DNA of 64,000 nt. Source: Caldilineaceae bacterium. GTDB taxonomy: Bacteria > Chloroflexota > Anaerolineae > Caldilineales > Caldilineaceae. Below the pieces are notes generated by a model. The model saw only the letters and a program-made list of their open reading frames with translations, did not search any database and was not told where the DNA came from. The stretch lies in the NCBI GenBank assembly GCA_019637645.1, contig JAHBVH010000044.1, positions 12,430 through 76,429 on the forward strand, read 5' to 3'. Made by a program: the position numbers and the translations under genes. Each line of letters opens with the position of its first letter. The first letter of the stretch is position 1. Shown piece after piece: positions 44,516 through 53,777 of this stretch.

Positions 44516-47500
44516 ATGGCGAAACTTGAGGTATTTTTGCTTGGCAGCCCCCAAATCTATTTGGATGGTCAAGCGATTACGGGCTTTAACACGCGTAAAG
44601 ACTGCGCCCTGTTGGTCTATCTGGCGGCAACGGGCAAAACGCATAGCCGAGAAGCGCTTGCCCACCTCCTTTGGTCGGACTTGCCAGATGCCAGTGCGCG
44701 GCGGAACTTGCGCCATGCGCTTTCGCATTTACAGAAGGTCATTGGATCACAGTGGCTTGCGCTAGAACAGGGGGTCGCGTTGTCTCCAGCGCAACCCTGG
44801 TCGGTTGATCTAGCTACTCTTCGCGCCACCCTTCGCGAGCTGACCATTGCCCTGCGTGTAGCACATACGATCGAGCATGGGCAGGTCTCAGCCCTCCTGA
44901 CACGGGTGTTGCAACTATACGGTGGCGAATTTCTCGAGGGCTTTTACCTTCATCATGCTGTCCACTTTGAAGAATGGGTTGTGGCGCAGCGCGAGGAAGT
45001 ACACCTACTTACCTTGCAAGTTTTAGAAGCCGTTGTAGAATATTGCTTGCGGTATGAACTCTACGCGATTGGGTTGACGGCCACTCACCGTCTACTGCAA
45101 CTGGAACCATGGTCGGAACCAGCCCATTGCTGGCAAATGCAGCTACTGGCCCAAAGCGGTCGGCGCGCCGACGCACTAACCCACTATGAACGTTGCCGCC
45201 GGATCCTGGCCGATGAACTGGGCGTAGAGCCACTTCCCACCACAACGGCGCTCTACGAGCAGATTCGGTCGGATACGTACCACAGTGACCTGGGGACGCC
45301 ATCACCCTTGTTGGCAGTGGCACTGCCCCTCGCCAGCGTTGCACCTTCCCCCAACGTACACCTGCCTAGCTCCGGGCTGGCGGCTGCAGAGGCCAGCATT
45401 CCGCATAATCTATTGACGCCGCTGGCTAACTTTGTTGGTCGCCAGCAGGAACTGGCTTTCCTGGAGCAACGCTTAGGCACGGCTGAGGCTCGCTTGTTGA
45501 CCATTGTGGGCCTAGGTGGCATGGGCAAAACGAGTTTGGTGAATGCCTTGGCGCAGCAGCTTTTGCAGACGGATGCCAATCGCTTTCCCGACGGCATCTA
45601 TTTTGTAGCCTTGGCTGGTCTTGAGCCCGCCAACCGCGGCGAGGCCGACGGAAAACAAATCGGCTCGCTGGTGGCGACTGTGATTGCCGAAAATATCGGC
45701 TGTGCGCTACTGCCTGGGCTACCGCCGGAGCGTCAACTCCAGAATTATCTACACAATCGGCGTTTGTTGCTGATCTTGGATAACTTTGAACATTTGCTGG
45801 CCGCTACCGATTTGGTCCTTGCCTTGCTCATGCAGGCCCCCATGCTGACCATCCTCATTACCTCGCGGGCACGTCTCAATCTACGGGGTGAGACTGTGTT
45901 GTCACTCGATAAATTGTCGTTGCCAGCGCCCGCGGATGCGCACGTCAATGCTGCTTGGCCAGCTCCAGCTAGCCTCAAACCAACAAGTGACGCGCTGGCT
46001 ATGTTTGTTCAGCGTGCCCAATCGCTTGATCCAAACTTTAGCCTTACCGCCGATAACTTTGCTGCCGTACTGCAAATCTGCCATTTGGTCGATGGTCTGC
46101 CACTAGGTATCGAGCTGGCGACAAGTATGCTCTCGTTACTCAGCAGTGCCGAGCTGGCCAAAGAATTGGCGCAAAGTTTGGCTTTCTTACAGACGGAGAT
46201 GCGTGATCTACCGCCAGAACAGCGGACGTTGCAGGCTGTCTTTGAGCGTTCTTGGCGCTTGCTGCCCCTCTCCGAGCAGACCCTATTAGCCAAACTAGCC
46301 ATTTTCCCATCCACCTTTCATTGGGAAGCTGCCCTAAGTGTGGCCGAGGCCACCCCACCCTTGCTGCTACGGCTAATTCACCAATCGCTGGTCAACAAGA
46401 CGGCATCTGGTCGCTATCTGTTGCACCCCAGTGTACGCGCCTTTGCGCTAGAGAAGCTGGCTCCAAGTGCGGTCGATGTGGATCTCCTGCACCGGCGCTA
46501 TGCGCAGTTCTATCTCGACTTTTTGGCCCAGCAGGAGGATCTGCTCAACGGCCCTGCTGCTGCTGTAGTGACCGCCCAGATTTATCTAGAGCTGGACAAT
46601 CTCCGGCTGGCTTGGCGTTGGGCCATTGCCCAAAAGCAATATACAGCCTTATTAGTTGGCATGCATACCCTTTTTAATTTTTATGAGCTACAAGGGCTCT
46701 TTACCGAAGGGTGTGAATTGGCAGAACATGGTTTACAACAACTATTGACTTTTGACGAGGGCCAAAGCCAGTTAGATGATCCGACGATTAATTTGCTCAT
46801 CGGGCGTCTCCAAGCCTATTTTGGTTATCTCTCGGCACGGCTGGGGCAGATGGCCCACGCAGATGTGATCTTGGCGGAAAGCTTGGCGCGGTTACGCCAA
46901 ACCAAGCATGTTTTCGCGACGACCTTAACGCTAACCTTGTTGGGCGGCATTCTCCGCGGGCGCGATATTCAGCGGGCAAAAACCTTATTGAGCGAAGCTG
47001 TGCAGCAGGTCAAGCAGATCGAGGGGGGCTGGCTCAACAGCGTGTCCCGTGTGACACTCTGTGAGGTTGACCATTTGTTGGGTAATTATGAAGAAGCGTT
47101 GGCACAATGTACCCAAGTGTATCTGGATGCCAAGCAGGCGAGTTTTTCTTGGGGAATTGCCAGTAGCCAACGCTTGCTGGGCCGTCTTTATCTCATGCTT
47201 GGGCAGTATCCTACCGCGGAGGCGTACTTGCGTGAGGCCATTGCGTTTACCCAAGCCCAAAAATTAAAATATGTGGAGATCGAAGCCTGGAACTATCTTG
47301 GTGAAACATTGCGGCTCCAAGGTTATATGGCCGAAGCACAAGCCTGCTATGGGGAGAGTTACCAACAAGCCGAGGCGTTGGGGCTCAAGTTTCTGAGTTC
47401 GCTGTCGGTTTGGTACCAAGGTTGTTTGGCCGAGCAGCGGGGCGATTATGCGACCGCGCACGAACACTTTACCGCAAGTATGCCCACCCAAAATCCTACT

Positions 47501-47890
47501 TTGTGGGCTCATTTGCTGCCTACGCCTGGCTGGGTGCTCATTGGGCTCGGGCGCCTTGAAGAGGCACAACGTTATTTTGAGCAGATGGTGACTGATCCGC
47601 AGCGTTGTCAATTCCCGCCGATTCGGCTAGAGGCCGAAGTGGGTTTGGCCTATCTGACTACTTTGCAAGCTGCGCCAGCCGAAGAGAAGCAGGCAAGAGC
47701 AACCGCGTCCGCTGTTTTCCGGCAGGTCTATAGAGACCCCGCTACCACGGAGGAGACGCGAACCCGCATTGTGCGGTTGGCGATCGCTGCGGAGATTCCA
47801 CTGCTCAGGCGGCTACCCACTTTGTCCGCGGCCACGGCAGAACTCCCCGGCCCTTCTGTGGGCGCGAGTGTGTTAACAACTGTCAATTGA
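44516..47890 (+). CDS. BTAD/NB-ARC/TPR transcriptional regulator (AfsR/SARP-like)
   Basis: A 1124-residue regulator. Residues 1-90 form a winged helix (EVFLLGSPQIYLDGQAITGFNTRKDCALLVYLAA), 95-240 a BTAD domain (VLQLYGGEFLEGFYLHHA, ELGVEPLPTTTALYEQI), ~315-560 an NB-ARC ATPase with P-loop GLGGMGKTS (Lys338) and Walker B LLLILDNFEHLL, and ~690-1090 TPR repeats. These STAND-type switches open on ATP and ligand binding and activate nearby genes. No ribosome binding site is clear before ATG 44516. Its target is unknown; a hairpin closes the gene. Confidence 0.95.
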   Translation: MAKLEVFLLGSPQIYLDGQAITGFNTRKDCALLVYLAATGKTHSREALAHLLWSDLPDASARRNLRHALSHLQKVIGSQWLALEQGVALSPAQPWSVDLATLRATLRELTIALRVAHTIEHGQVSALLTRVLQLYGGEFLEGFYLHHAVHFEEWVVAQREEVHLLTLQVLEAVVEYCLRYELYAIGLTATHRLLQLEPWSEPAHCWQMQLLAQSGRRADALTHYERCRRILADELGVEPLPTTTALYEQIRSDTYHSDLGTPSPLLAVALPLASVAPSPNVHLPSSGLAAAEASIPHNLLTPLANFVGRQQELAFLEQRLGTAEARLLTIVGLGGMGKTSLVNALAQQLLQTDANRFPDGIYFVALAGLEPANRGEADGKQIGSLVATVIAENIGCALLPGLPPERQLQNYLHNRRLLLILDNFEHLLAATDLVLALLMQAPMLTILITSRARLNLRGETVLSLDKLSLPAPADAHVNAAWPAPASLKPTSDALAMFVQRAQSLDPNFSLTADNFAAVLQICHLVDGLPLGIELATSMLSLLSSAELAKELAQSLAFLQTEMRDLPPEQRTLQAVFERSWRLLPLSEQTLLAKLAIFPSTFHWEAALSVAEATPPLLLRLIHQSLVNKTASGRYLLHPSVRAFALEKLAPSAVDVDLLHRRYAQFYLDFLAQQEDLLNGPAAAVVTAQIYLELDNLRLAWRWAIAQKQYTALLVGMHTLFNFYELQGLFTEGCELAEHGLQQLLTFDEGQSQLDDPTINLLIGRLQAYFGYLSARLGQMAHADVILAESLARLRQTKHVFATTLTLTLLGGILRGRDIQRAKTLLSEAVQQVKQIEGGWLNSVSRVTLCEVDHLLGNYEEALAQCTQVYLDAKQASFSWGIASSQRLLGRLYLMLGQYPTAEAYLREAIAFTQAQKLKYVEIEAWNYLGETLRLQGYMAEAQACYGESYQQAEALGLKFLSSLSVWYQGCLAEQRGDYATAHEHFTASMPTQNPTLWAHLLPTPGWVLIGLGRLEEAQRYFEQMVTDPQRCQFPPIRLEAEVGLAYLTTLQAAPAEEKQARATASAVFRQVYRDPATTEETRTRIVRLAIAAEIPLLRRLPTLSAATAELPGPSVGASVLTTVN

Positions 47891-47914
47891 AAATATTTGT
47901 TATTATGCACAAGT

Positions 47915-47947
47915 AGACCTGACAGGTTTGGAAAACCTGTCAGGTCT
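47915..47947. terminator. 15-bp perfect hairpin, CTGACAGG family
   Basis: AGACCTGACAGGTTT (47915-47929) pairs with AAACCTGTCAGGTCT (47933-47947), loop 3. It lies between the convergent BTAD and DoxX genes and can terminate both. Confidence 0.75.
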
Positions 47948-47958
47948 TTGGTTTCACG

Positions 47959-48342
47959 CTAGGCGGCTTGGCCTCGCGCTTGGATCGGTTTCACCCGCCA
48001 GCGCATATAGGCCAGGAAGGTGGCAATGACCAAGAGGATCGCGGTGGTGATGGCTGAACTGTATTCAGCACGCTGCGTATGCTGAATGGTTGCGCCGATC
48101 ATGACAATGATAATCCCGCTCGCTGCTAGGGGGACAAGCCAAGGTAGAATCCGCGTGATGCCGGGCAAGGTGAGCCCGAGCGCGGCTAACACTTCGGCCA
48201 CGCCCAAGAAAATGCGAAAATTGGGGTTGAGCGTTTCGTTCATCAGCACCAGCAAATCGGGCGGTGGCGCGAGGAACAGAATACCGTGGGCCGCAAAGGC
48301 AATGGCGAGGAGGATCTGGAGGATCCAAAGGAAGATATTCAT
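47959..48342 (-). CDS. DoxX-family membrane protein
   Basis: A 127-residue protein with four membrane helices (MNIFLWILQILLAIAFAAHG, RIFLGVAEVLAALGLTLPG, LVPLAASGIIIVMIGATI, AITTAILLVIATFLAYMRW). This is the DoxX/DoxD layout; DoxX proteins couple to thiol-based redox systems in some bacteria. It is last in the ArsR-SRPBCC-DoxX operon, 71 bp after the SRPBCC gene. Confidence 0.88.
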   Translation of the reverse strand: MNIFLWILQILLAIAFAAHGILFLAPPPDLLVLMNETLNPNFRIFLGVAEVLAALGLTLPGITRILPWLVPLAASGIIIVMIGATIQHTQRAEYSSAITTAILLVIATFLAYMRWRVKPIQARGQAA

Positions 48343-48413
48343 TGTTTATATTCCTATGCTGATGCTGTACTTACGTTTGCCGTAATCTTGGCACCGCTTG
48401 TATCACGGTGGTT

Positions 48414-48905
48414 CTAACGGTTGTTTGCCAGGGTTTCGCCTGCTGATAGCGCCATCTGTGGCAAATAGGCTGCCAGCCGGCCCAACGTTTGTTGCCCGCC
48501 TTCGATGGCACCATAGCCAATGGCTTCCTGCCGTTGGGCTGCCGTGGGGAAGCGCATGTGCATGGTGAGCAGGGTTTCGTTGCCCTGTGGCACAAAGGTG
48601 ACCGTAACGTGAAAGGCCGTCGGATCATCATCGATGTCGTTGCCGTGGTGATAGACCAGCCGCTCGAGGGCTACTACTTCGTGATAGATCACCCGATTGG
48701 GGTAATCCACCCCGTCGGGGCCATGCATAATATACCGCCACATGCCACCAGGACGCACCTCCATTGCTAACGTCTCATTGCGAAAGCCATCTGGCCCCCA
48801 CCACTGATCGATATGGGTGGCCGAGGTCCAGGCTAGCCAAACGAGTTCGGGGGCGGCGGCGAAGACGCGGGACATTACAAGCTCGCGATTGCTGGTGGTA
48901 TTCAT
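48414..48905 (-). CDS. SRPBCC (AHSA1-like) protein
   Basis: A 163-residue AHSA1/START-like barrel: [64 protein letters not shown], and the C-terminal helix [13 protein letters not shown]. Such proteins bind hydrophobic ligands; in ArsR operons they are common and of unknown substrate. Its start overlaps the end of the next gene upstream by four bases (ATGA). One of three SRPBCC genes in the operon. Confidence 0.92.
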   Translation of the reverse strand: MNTTSNRELVMSRVFAAAPELVWLAWTSATHIDQWWGPDGFRNETLAMEVRPGGMWRYIMHGPDGVDYPNRVIYHEVVALERLVYHHGNDIDDDPTAFHVTVTFVPQGNETLLTMHMRFPTAAQRQEAIGYGAIEGGQQTLGRLAAYLPQMALSAGETLANNR

Positions 48906-49399
48906 GCCGATCCCTTTAGGCTTGCCAATAATTCGTCCAGACGTGCATAGGAGTCATTTACCCCATATTCCATGTCAGATTGCAGCATGCCATCCCGATC
49001 GGCGACTGATTGAAAGACGCTGATGACGGTGAGCTGGGTGCGGTTGTCGGGCAAGGCTGTAAAGTACGTAGTATCGAGGGCCACATGACCTGCTTCCGGC
49101 AAGCCTTCAAATTCAAAGGTGCCAATGATCCGTTCGGGGGCCGTGACTTCATGGTGGGTGCCGTGGAAACCATATTCATTACCCGCGGAATCTCTCTGCA
49201 CATAGCGCCAAGAGCCGCCACTCCAGGGTTCAAAGGTTTCGAGGTGCATTGTGAGGTCGCGCGGCCCCAGCCATTGGACATAGTGTTCTGCTTGGGTAAA
49301 CATCTGGAAAACCAACTCGCGTGGTGCATCGAATTCGCGGGTGATGGTGATCGCATGTGCACCGGGCTCGGCGAACACCGTAGCTTTTTTCTGTGTCAT
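48902..49399 (-). CDS. SRPBCC (AHSA1-like) protein
   Basis: A 165-residue AHSA1-like barrel: [73 protein letters not shown], and the last helix [13 protein letters not shown]. It overlaps both neighbours by four bases (DoxX-like upstream at 49396, SRPBCC downstream at 48905), so translation is coupled. Ligand unknown. Confidence 0.92.
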   Translation of the reverse strand: MTQKKATVFAEPGAHAITITREFDAPRELVFQMFTQAEHYVQWLGPRDLTMHLETFEPWSGGSWRYVQRDSAGNEYGFHGTHHEVTAPERIIGTFEFEGLPEAGHVALDTTYFTALPDNRTQLTVISVFQSVADRDGMLQSDMEYGVNDSYARLDELLASLKGSA

Positions 49400-49818
49400 T
49401 GTTTCCTCATTTTACGCTGCCAGGGCAGCAGTTCACGCAGTCGTTGATTGCGCAGGTACAGCCCACCCCAGATCAGCAGTCCAAGATAGACGGGGAAGAG
49501 GACGTGGGTAAAGAGGGGATTTTCAAGCCGTACATGGGTGGCAATCGCACCGCCCAGATAGCCAGTCATGAGAATCGCGCCCAACACCGCGGTTTGCGGA
49601 ATCAGGTAGAGGACCAGGCAGATAAGTTGCAGAATCCCCAGTGGTACAAGCACAGTGGCGGGGTAGCCGAGCGAAACTGTACTTTCCACGGCAAAGGATA
49701 GATTGAGCACTTTGATGATACTGTCAAAAAGCAGAAAGAGCACGGCCACGGCGCTCAGGGCGTAGCCGATCCAGCGCGCTGCTTTCGCGGTAGCTGGAAT
49801 AGGCGTTGTTGCGGACAT
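49396..49818 (-). CDS. DoxX-like membrane protein
   Basis: A 140-residue protein with four hydrophobic helices ([82 protein letters not shown]). The [12 protein letters not shown] motif is typical of DoxX-like proteins in ArsR-SRPBCC operons. It lies 15 bp after the first SRPBCC gene and overlaps the second by 4 bp. Confidence 0.9.
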   Translation of the reverse strand: MSATTPIPATAKAARWIGYALSAVAVLFLLFDSIIKVLNLSFAVESTVSLGYPATVLVPLGILQLICLVLYLIPQTAVLGAILMTGYLGGAIATHVRLENPLFTHVLFPVYLGLLIWGGLYLRNQRLRELLPWQRKMRKQ

Positions 49819-49833
49819 GGTGATTCTCCTAAA

Positions 49834-50343
49834 CTATTTCTGGAGTTGCTCCAAATAGGCGGCCAACTGATCCCAGCTCATCGTCATCCCCTCTTCCATG
49901 CCCATCTGGAGAACCGCTTCTAGATCGGCAGTGGTCGCAAACTCAGTATGGCTGCGCACGTGGGTTTGGCCGTCGCGCTCACTAAAGGTCACGGTGACCA
50001 GCATCGCGGGCATTGCTTCTGACACATTGCCCGCGGCGTCAGAAAAGGCATCAATGGAGATAATCCGCTCTGGCTCGACAATGTCGCGAAAGACGGTGCG
50101 GCCCCAGCTTTCCATTTCGGTGCCATCGGGGCCTGGCCCTTTCATGCAATAATGCCAGACGCCCCCCACGCGGAAATCCATGGTACAGACGGGCAGCGAC
50201 CAATCGGCCGGTGCCCACCAATGTTGGAGATGTTGACAGTCGCTCCACGCCTGCCAAACCAATGGGCGCGGTGCATGGAAGGTGCGTGCGATGACAAATT
50301 CACGGTCGGATGGACGTTCGATTTTCTGGCTTGCTTGACTCAT
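49834..50343 (-). CDS. SRPBCC (AHSA1-like) protein
   Basis: A 169-residue AHSA1-like barrel: DREFVIARTFHAPRPLVWQAWSDCQHLQHWWAPADWSL, GGVWHYCMKGPGPDGTEMESWG, RDIVEPERIISIDAFSD, and GMEEGMTMSWDQLAAYLEQL at the end. The best match to the SRPBCC proteins that directly follow ArsR regulators. It lies 35 bp after arsR, which also precedes it in the transcript. Confidence 0.93.
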   Translation of the reverse strand: MSQASQKIERPSDREFVIARTFHAPRPLVWQAWSDCQHLQHWWAPADWSLPVCTMDFRVGGVWHYCMKGPGPDGTEMESWGRTVFRDIVEPERIISIDAFSDAAGNVSEAMPAMLVTVTFSERDGQTHVRSHTEFATTADLEAVLQMGMEEGMTMSWDQLAAYLEQLQK

Positions 50344-50378
50344 GTTTGTTCTCCTCGATTGCTTTGATCTGGTTGGGG

Positions 50379-50708
50379 CTACCCTGTTCGTAAGGTTTTT
50401 AGGTAGGCGTCCAATCGGTCAAAACGCTCATTCCACATATGTTCAAAAGTACGGACCCAATCGTGAACGGGCTTGAGCCCTTCGCCTTGGATGCTATAAA
50501 GATGTTGCTTGCCTTCCCCACGGACATGGACCAATTCAACCTCGCGCAAGACGCGTAAATGTTTAGAAACCTGGGGCTGCTTGAGGTCAAGTGCTTCGGC
50601 GATTTCATTCACCGATAGCTCCCCATGGGCCAGTAATTCTAAGATTGCGCGCCGCTGTGGTTCGGCGATTGCGTTAAAAACATCAGCTGTAGTCGGTAAA
50701 CGTGCCAT
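50379..50708 (-). CDS. ArsR-family winged-helix regulator
   Basis: A 109-residue ArsR/SmtB-type repressor: NAIAEPQRRAILELLAHGELSVNEIAEALDLKQPQVSKHLRVLREVELVHVRGEGKQHLYSI. No CxC metal site is visible, so it belongs to the SRPBCC-associated, non-metal group. ATG 50708 lacks a ribosome binding site and sits 6 bases after the -10 box, so the message is probably leaderless. The palindrome in its own promoter recurs at two other promoters in this window. First gene of the operon. Confidence 0.94.
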   Translation of the reverse strand: MARLPTTADVFNAIAEPQRRAILELLAHGELSVNEIAEALDLKQPQVSKHLRVLREVELVHVRGEGKQHLYSIQGEGLKPVHDWVRTFEHMWNERFDRLDAYLKTLRTG

Positions 50709-50714
50709 GTTTTT

Positions 50715-50742
50715 ATTGTATTCCAATATAGGAATATGTCAA
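50715..50742 (-). promoter_or_regulatory. Promoter P2 of arsR with autoregulatory operator
   Basis: Minus-strand TTGACA (50742-50737), 16-base spacer, TACAAT (50720-50715), then 6 bases to ATG 50708. The spacer contains the dyad TATTCC-N6-GGAATA. It is the best palindrome of the three related promoters (44032, 50715, 52438). Confidence 0.82.
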
Positions 50743-50892
50743 ACCAAAAATACACGAATATCCAACAAGAGTTGCTGTGTTTACTGCTTTGGTCCATCCT
50801 GTCTTAGGGTGTCGATCATGGCGGTGTTGCTGGGGCAACTGTTTATTATTCCACCATATAGCGCAAGCGATGTTGACTTTGCTGCACCTGAA

Positions 50893-50919
50893 GCGTGAGA
50901 GTTGTCAAAACTCTCACGC
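50893..50919. terminator. 11-bp hairpin at the end of the MFS gene
   Basis: GCGTGAGAGTT (50893-50903) pairs with AACTCTCACGC (50909-50919). It lies 14 bp after the minus-strand MFS stop (50933) and before the arsR promoter, so it isolates the two units. Confidence 0.6.
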
Positions 50920-50932
50920 ACTGAAATCGAGG

Positions 50933-52270
50933 CTATGCCTCCCCTTGGGCAGTTGCCAACCGATATTCTTCTTCTGGCGGCTGCTGGTAGCGCTCCGAAA
51001 GAATGCGATAGGTCTGCGAGCGTAGGGCAAAGAGGGTGACAATGAGCCCAATCACCCCAGCGACAATAAAGAGGAGCGCCATGCCCCGATCACGCCCCGT
51101 GCCAAACCAATCGCCGATCAATTCAACGCCACTTCCCGTTGTCATAAAGGGGATGAAGATCAACTGGGCAATGGGCCCAATGAGAAAAGCCGTGATGGGC
51201 GAAGCTGCCTGCTCCACACTTTGGGCAAAGCCAAAGACCCGACCCTGCCGCTCCAGTGGAATTACGCGCTGGAGCACGGTTTGCTCGGCGGCCTCTACCA
51301 CTGGTCCCAAACAGAGCCAGATGAACATGCCGACGGTCAGCAGAATAATAGATGATTGGATGGTAAAGAAAATGCAGATGGTCCACATGGCAACGTTGGC
51401 ATAGAGCAAAGTTTGGAGCGGATTTCTGCCCAAGCCCCGCCGCGCCACCATCAAGCCACCAACAATAAAGCCTAGGCTCAAGAAACCCCACAGCGCTCCC
51501 CAAGTTTGGACAGAAACCAATTCCAGCCCATAGGCATCCATGAGCGACATAAAGACGCCGCCCAAAAAGTTGTTGAAGGTGTGAAAAAAGATCAGCCCAA
51601 AAAGGCCGGGGACCGCTTGGATCGCCTGGATCGATCCCTGGATATCAAGCGTATGGGGCTGGCCTTCATGCCCTTCGACCGGCTGGTGCGGGATGGGCAA
51701 GCTCCATAGGTGGACAATGACCACGGCTAGGGCTACAATTGCCCCGATCAGCATCCCCGTGACACCAAGAAAGCCAATCGCCAGCCCACTCAAGATCGAC
51801 GCGACAAGAAAGGAGACACCCGTGGCTGTCCCGACCAAGCCATTGGCCTTATCGCGCTCGCCTAAGGGAATCATGATCGTAACAAGCGTAGCGACCGCAA
51901 TGCCACGCAAGTTGCCAACAATGCCGCCGACCAGGGTTAAGACAATAAAAATCCAGAGCCAGGGGCTGCCCGCATCGGTAAATTCAGTGGGCGGAGCTGT
52001 GTTGTAGACGAGGAGTGCTAGGGTGAAGAGCACAAGCGAAGCTACGCTCGACAGCATCATCGCGACCTTTTTGGGGTAGCGATCAACCAACGAACCGAGC
52101 CAAAAGCCAGAAAAAGCAACGGTCACCGTAAAGATCCCGGCCATGACTGAGGTCGCGATCACCGACTTCGTCTCTAGATAGACCCAGAAGGTCACGGCGA
52201 ACCAAACGAGGGTATTGACTATTGAGGCGGCTACCGTATTGACCAACACGCCATAGAATAGTTTTGTCAT
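50933..52270 (-). CDS. MFS drug exporter (MFS_3 / EntS-Tet(V)-like)
   Basis: A 445-residue MFS protein with about 12 membrane helices; SLVDRYPKKVAMM after helix 2 is the MFS motif-A loop. VFGFAQSVEQAASPITAFLIGP and GLVGTATGVSFLVASILSGLAIGFLG fit the MFS_3 group of multidrug or siderophore exporters. Its promoter (52438-52465) has the same spacer operator as the RibD-type gene and is close to that of arsR, so control by ArsR is likely. Confidence 0.9.
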   Translation of the reverse strand: MTKLFYGVLVNTVAASIVNTLVWFAVTFWVYLETKSVIATSVMAGIFTVTVAFSGFWLGSLVDRYPKKVAMMLSSVASLVLFTLALLVYNTAPPTEFTDAGSPWLWIFIVLTLVGGIVGNLRGIAVATLVTIMIPLGERDKANGLVGTATGVSFLVASILSGLAIGFLGVTGMLIGAIVALAVVIVHLWSLPIPHQPVEGHEGQPHTLDIQGSIQAIQAVPGLFGLIFFHTFNNFLGGVFMSLMDAYGLELVSVQTWGALWGFLSLGFIVGGLMVARRGLGRNPLQTLLYANVAMWTICIFFTIQSSIILLTVGMFIWLCLGPVVEAAEQTVLQRVIPLERQGRVFGFAQSVEQAASPITAFLIGPIAQLIFIPFMTTGSGVELIGDWFGTGRDRGMALLFIVAGVIGLIVTLFALRSQTYRILSERYQQPPEEEYRLATAQGEA

Positions 52271-52582
52271 CTTCTCTCAGTTCTTTTCTCAACAAGCGAT
52301 CTTGTTAGGTGTTGTGCCCTTGGCCAAGCGCTGACAGCTTTTCAAAATCGGTCAGCTCTCTGGTCACACCGAACACGGCGTAACGCTTCATCGGATAACG
52401 GCTGTGAGGCTTGATATTGTAACCTCTTATCTTCTTTATTGTATTCTGATATGGGAATATGTCAAGTTTGAATAGAACAAACGTGCGAATTTTGATTGCC
52501 TATCTGTGCAAATCTACAGCCTATTTTCAAGCAATTGCTCAGGCGGCTGTACGGCTAGCCGTCATTGGTTGGATCATTACCA
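52271..52582. other. Intergenic region with promoter P3 and hairpin, 312 bp
   Basis: Holds the MFS promoter (52438-52465), the TAGAACAAACGTGCG motif (52473-52487) also found upstream of P1, and a weak CTGACAGG-family hairpin GCTGAC (52330-52335) / GTCAGC (52351-52356). The rest is unremarkable. Confidence 0.5.
52438..52465 (-). promoter_or_regulatory. Promoter P3 with shared ArsR-type operator (MFS exporter)
   Basis: Minus-strand TTGACA (52465-52460), 16-base spacer, TACAAT (52443-52438). The spacer TTCTGATATGGGAATA (plus strand) is identical to P1. Confidence 0.8.
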
Positions 52583-52816
52583 TCACTTTTTGCTGGACTT
52601 TTTGTCAGGATTAGGCGCAAAGGCTAGGCCCATTTCGGCTAAGGTCTGCCGGAGGATGCCGAGGGCCTTGGGGCCCATGCCATGTAATTTCAACAATTCT
52701 TTTTCGCTGATGGTCGTCAAGTGCTCCAGATGCGTGTAGCCAGCGGCTGCTAGCGCACTCCGCGCGGGGCGGCCGATAGTCCTGGGAAAATCGGTGTGGG
52801 ATTGTTGGTTGTCCAT
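52583..52816 (-). CDS. Helix-hairpin-helix (RNA polymerase alpha-CTD-like) protein
   Basis: A 77-residue protein: IGRPARSALAAAGYTHLEHLTTISEKELLKLHGMGPKALGILRQTLAEMGLAF is the helix-hairpin-helix fold seen in the C-terminal domain of RNA polymerase alpha (LGMRAxxAL...G..TL..L). Short stand-alone copies are common in Chloroflexota and Bacillota and of unknown role. ATG 52816 follows AGGAAG; the longer frame adds 19 residues. Confidence 0.85.
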   Translation of the reverse strand: MDNQQSHTDFPRTIGRPARSALAAAGYTHLEHLTTISEKELLKLHGMGPKALGILRQTLAEMGLAFAPNPDKKSSKK

Positions 52817-52857
52817 GATCTTTATCTTCCTAAGCGTTACCCGATTGGCTCTACAAG

Positions 52858-52946
52858 TTACCCACTTGGACAAGACCTGACCGGTTTATTTGCTTCACCT
52901 TCCTCCAAACCGGCCAAGTCTCTGGTCATACCAACCAAGTGGGTAA
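52858..52946. repeat. Nested two-tier hairpin, CTGACAGG-related family
   Basis: Outer arms TTACCCACTTGG (52858-52869) and CCAAGTGGGTAA (52935-52946); inner arms CCGGTTT (52881-52887) and AAACCGG (52907-52913). TTGGACAAGACCTGACC and CTGGTCATACCAACCAA recur near 10945-10985. It ends 11 bp from the DUF899 stop. Confidence 0.65.
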
Positions 52947-52956
52947 TGCCTAGCCT

Positions 52957-53658
52957 TTATCCATAGGTAGGGCGTTGTGGCCAGCCAGCTGGGGAATCTT
53001 CCCAATCCTCTTGGCGGCCATAGGGGGTAATATCAAAGAGTGCATAGCTGTGCGTTAAACTTTCACCGCCGCGGCCAAAGGTTGAATAGGTGTGATAGAT
53101 CTCATCGCCAAGGCGGAAGAAGACGCTCGTGCCAGGTCGTTCGCCTTTTTCGCCAGGTTGGGGACGATAATTGTATTCGGGCGGTGTAACAGCTTCGTCA
53201 AGGGTGACATGAAAATCATAATTGAAATCGCTACCATAGGAGGAATACCAGGGGTGATCCCAGCCTTTCTTGCTCTTGTAGGCGTCTAGCTTGTCCAGCG
53301 GTGCCCGCGAGATCAGCACGAAGGTGGTGTCGCGCGCCGGCAAATCCGATAGATCACCCAACGCATTCACATAGCTTGTGCAGCCAGGGCAACCATTTTC
53401 CCATTCGGGATCAAACATAAAATGATAGACAATCAGTTGGTGACGGCCCTCGAAGAGTTCGAGTAAGGTTTTCTGGCCTGCAGGCCCTGCAAAGGTATAG
53501 CGTTTATCCACCTTCACCATCGGCAACCGCCGCCGTTCGGCGCTAAGTTGGTCGTTGGCTCTGGTGGCAGCCTTTTCCCGATCCAGCAAATTCTTACGGG
53601 CCGCTAGCCACTCTGCGCGCGTTGCAATGGCGGGGTGTGGAATTGGTTCGGCTGTCAT
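52957..53658 (-). CDS. DUF899 thioredoxin-like family protein
   Basis: A 233-residue DUF899 protein: [65 protein letters not shown], then [11 protein letters not shown] with a CPGC dithiol, and [22 protein letters not shown]. The fold is thioredoxin-like and a redox role is inferred. It is preceded by a GAGA-type ribosome binding site at 53658. Length is normal. Confidence 0.93.
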   Translation of the reverse strand: MTAEPIPHPAIATRAEWLAARKNLLDREKAATRANDQLSAERRRLPMVKVDKRYTFAGPAGQKTLLELFEGRHQLIVYHFMFDPEWENGCPGCTSYVNALGDLSDLPARDTTFVLISRAPLDKLDAYKSKKGWDHPWYSSYGSDFNYDFHVTLDEAVTPPEYNYRPQPGEKGERPGTSVFFRLGDEIYHTYSTFGRGGESLTHSYALFDITPYGRQEDWEDSPAGWPQRPTYG

Positions 53659-53777
53659 TGAGAGTCTCCTTGATCAGGTTACGTTCAGAAGCAATCATCC
53701 TATCCTGCAGAATTAGCCCTTCAATCAGCGGTGGATGACTGGGTGGTTGTTGCGTTCCTGGGGTAGCAGCGTTTCGG

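Noticed and set aside
44516..47890. Regulator of an adjacent antibiotic gene cluster (SARP type)
   Set aside because: No polyketide, peptide synthetase or other biosynthetic genes lie nearby.
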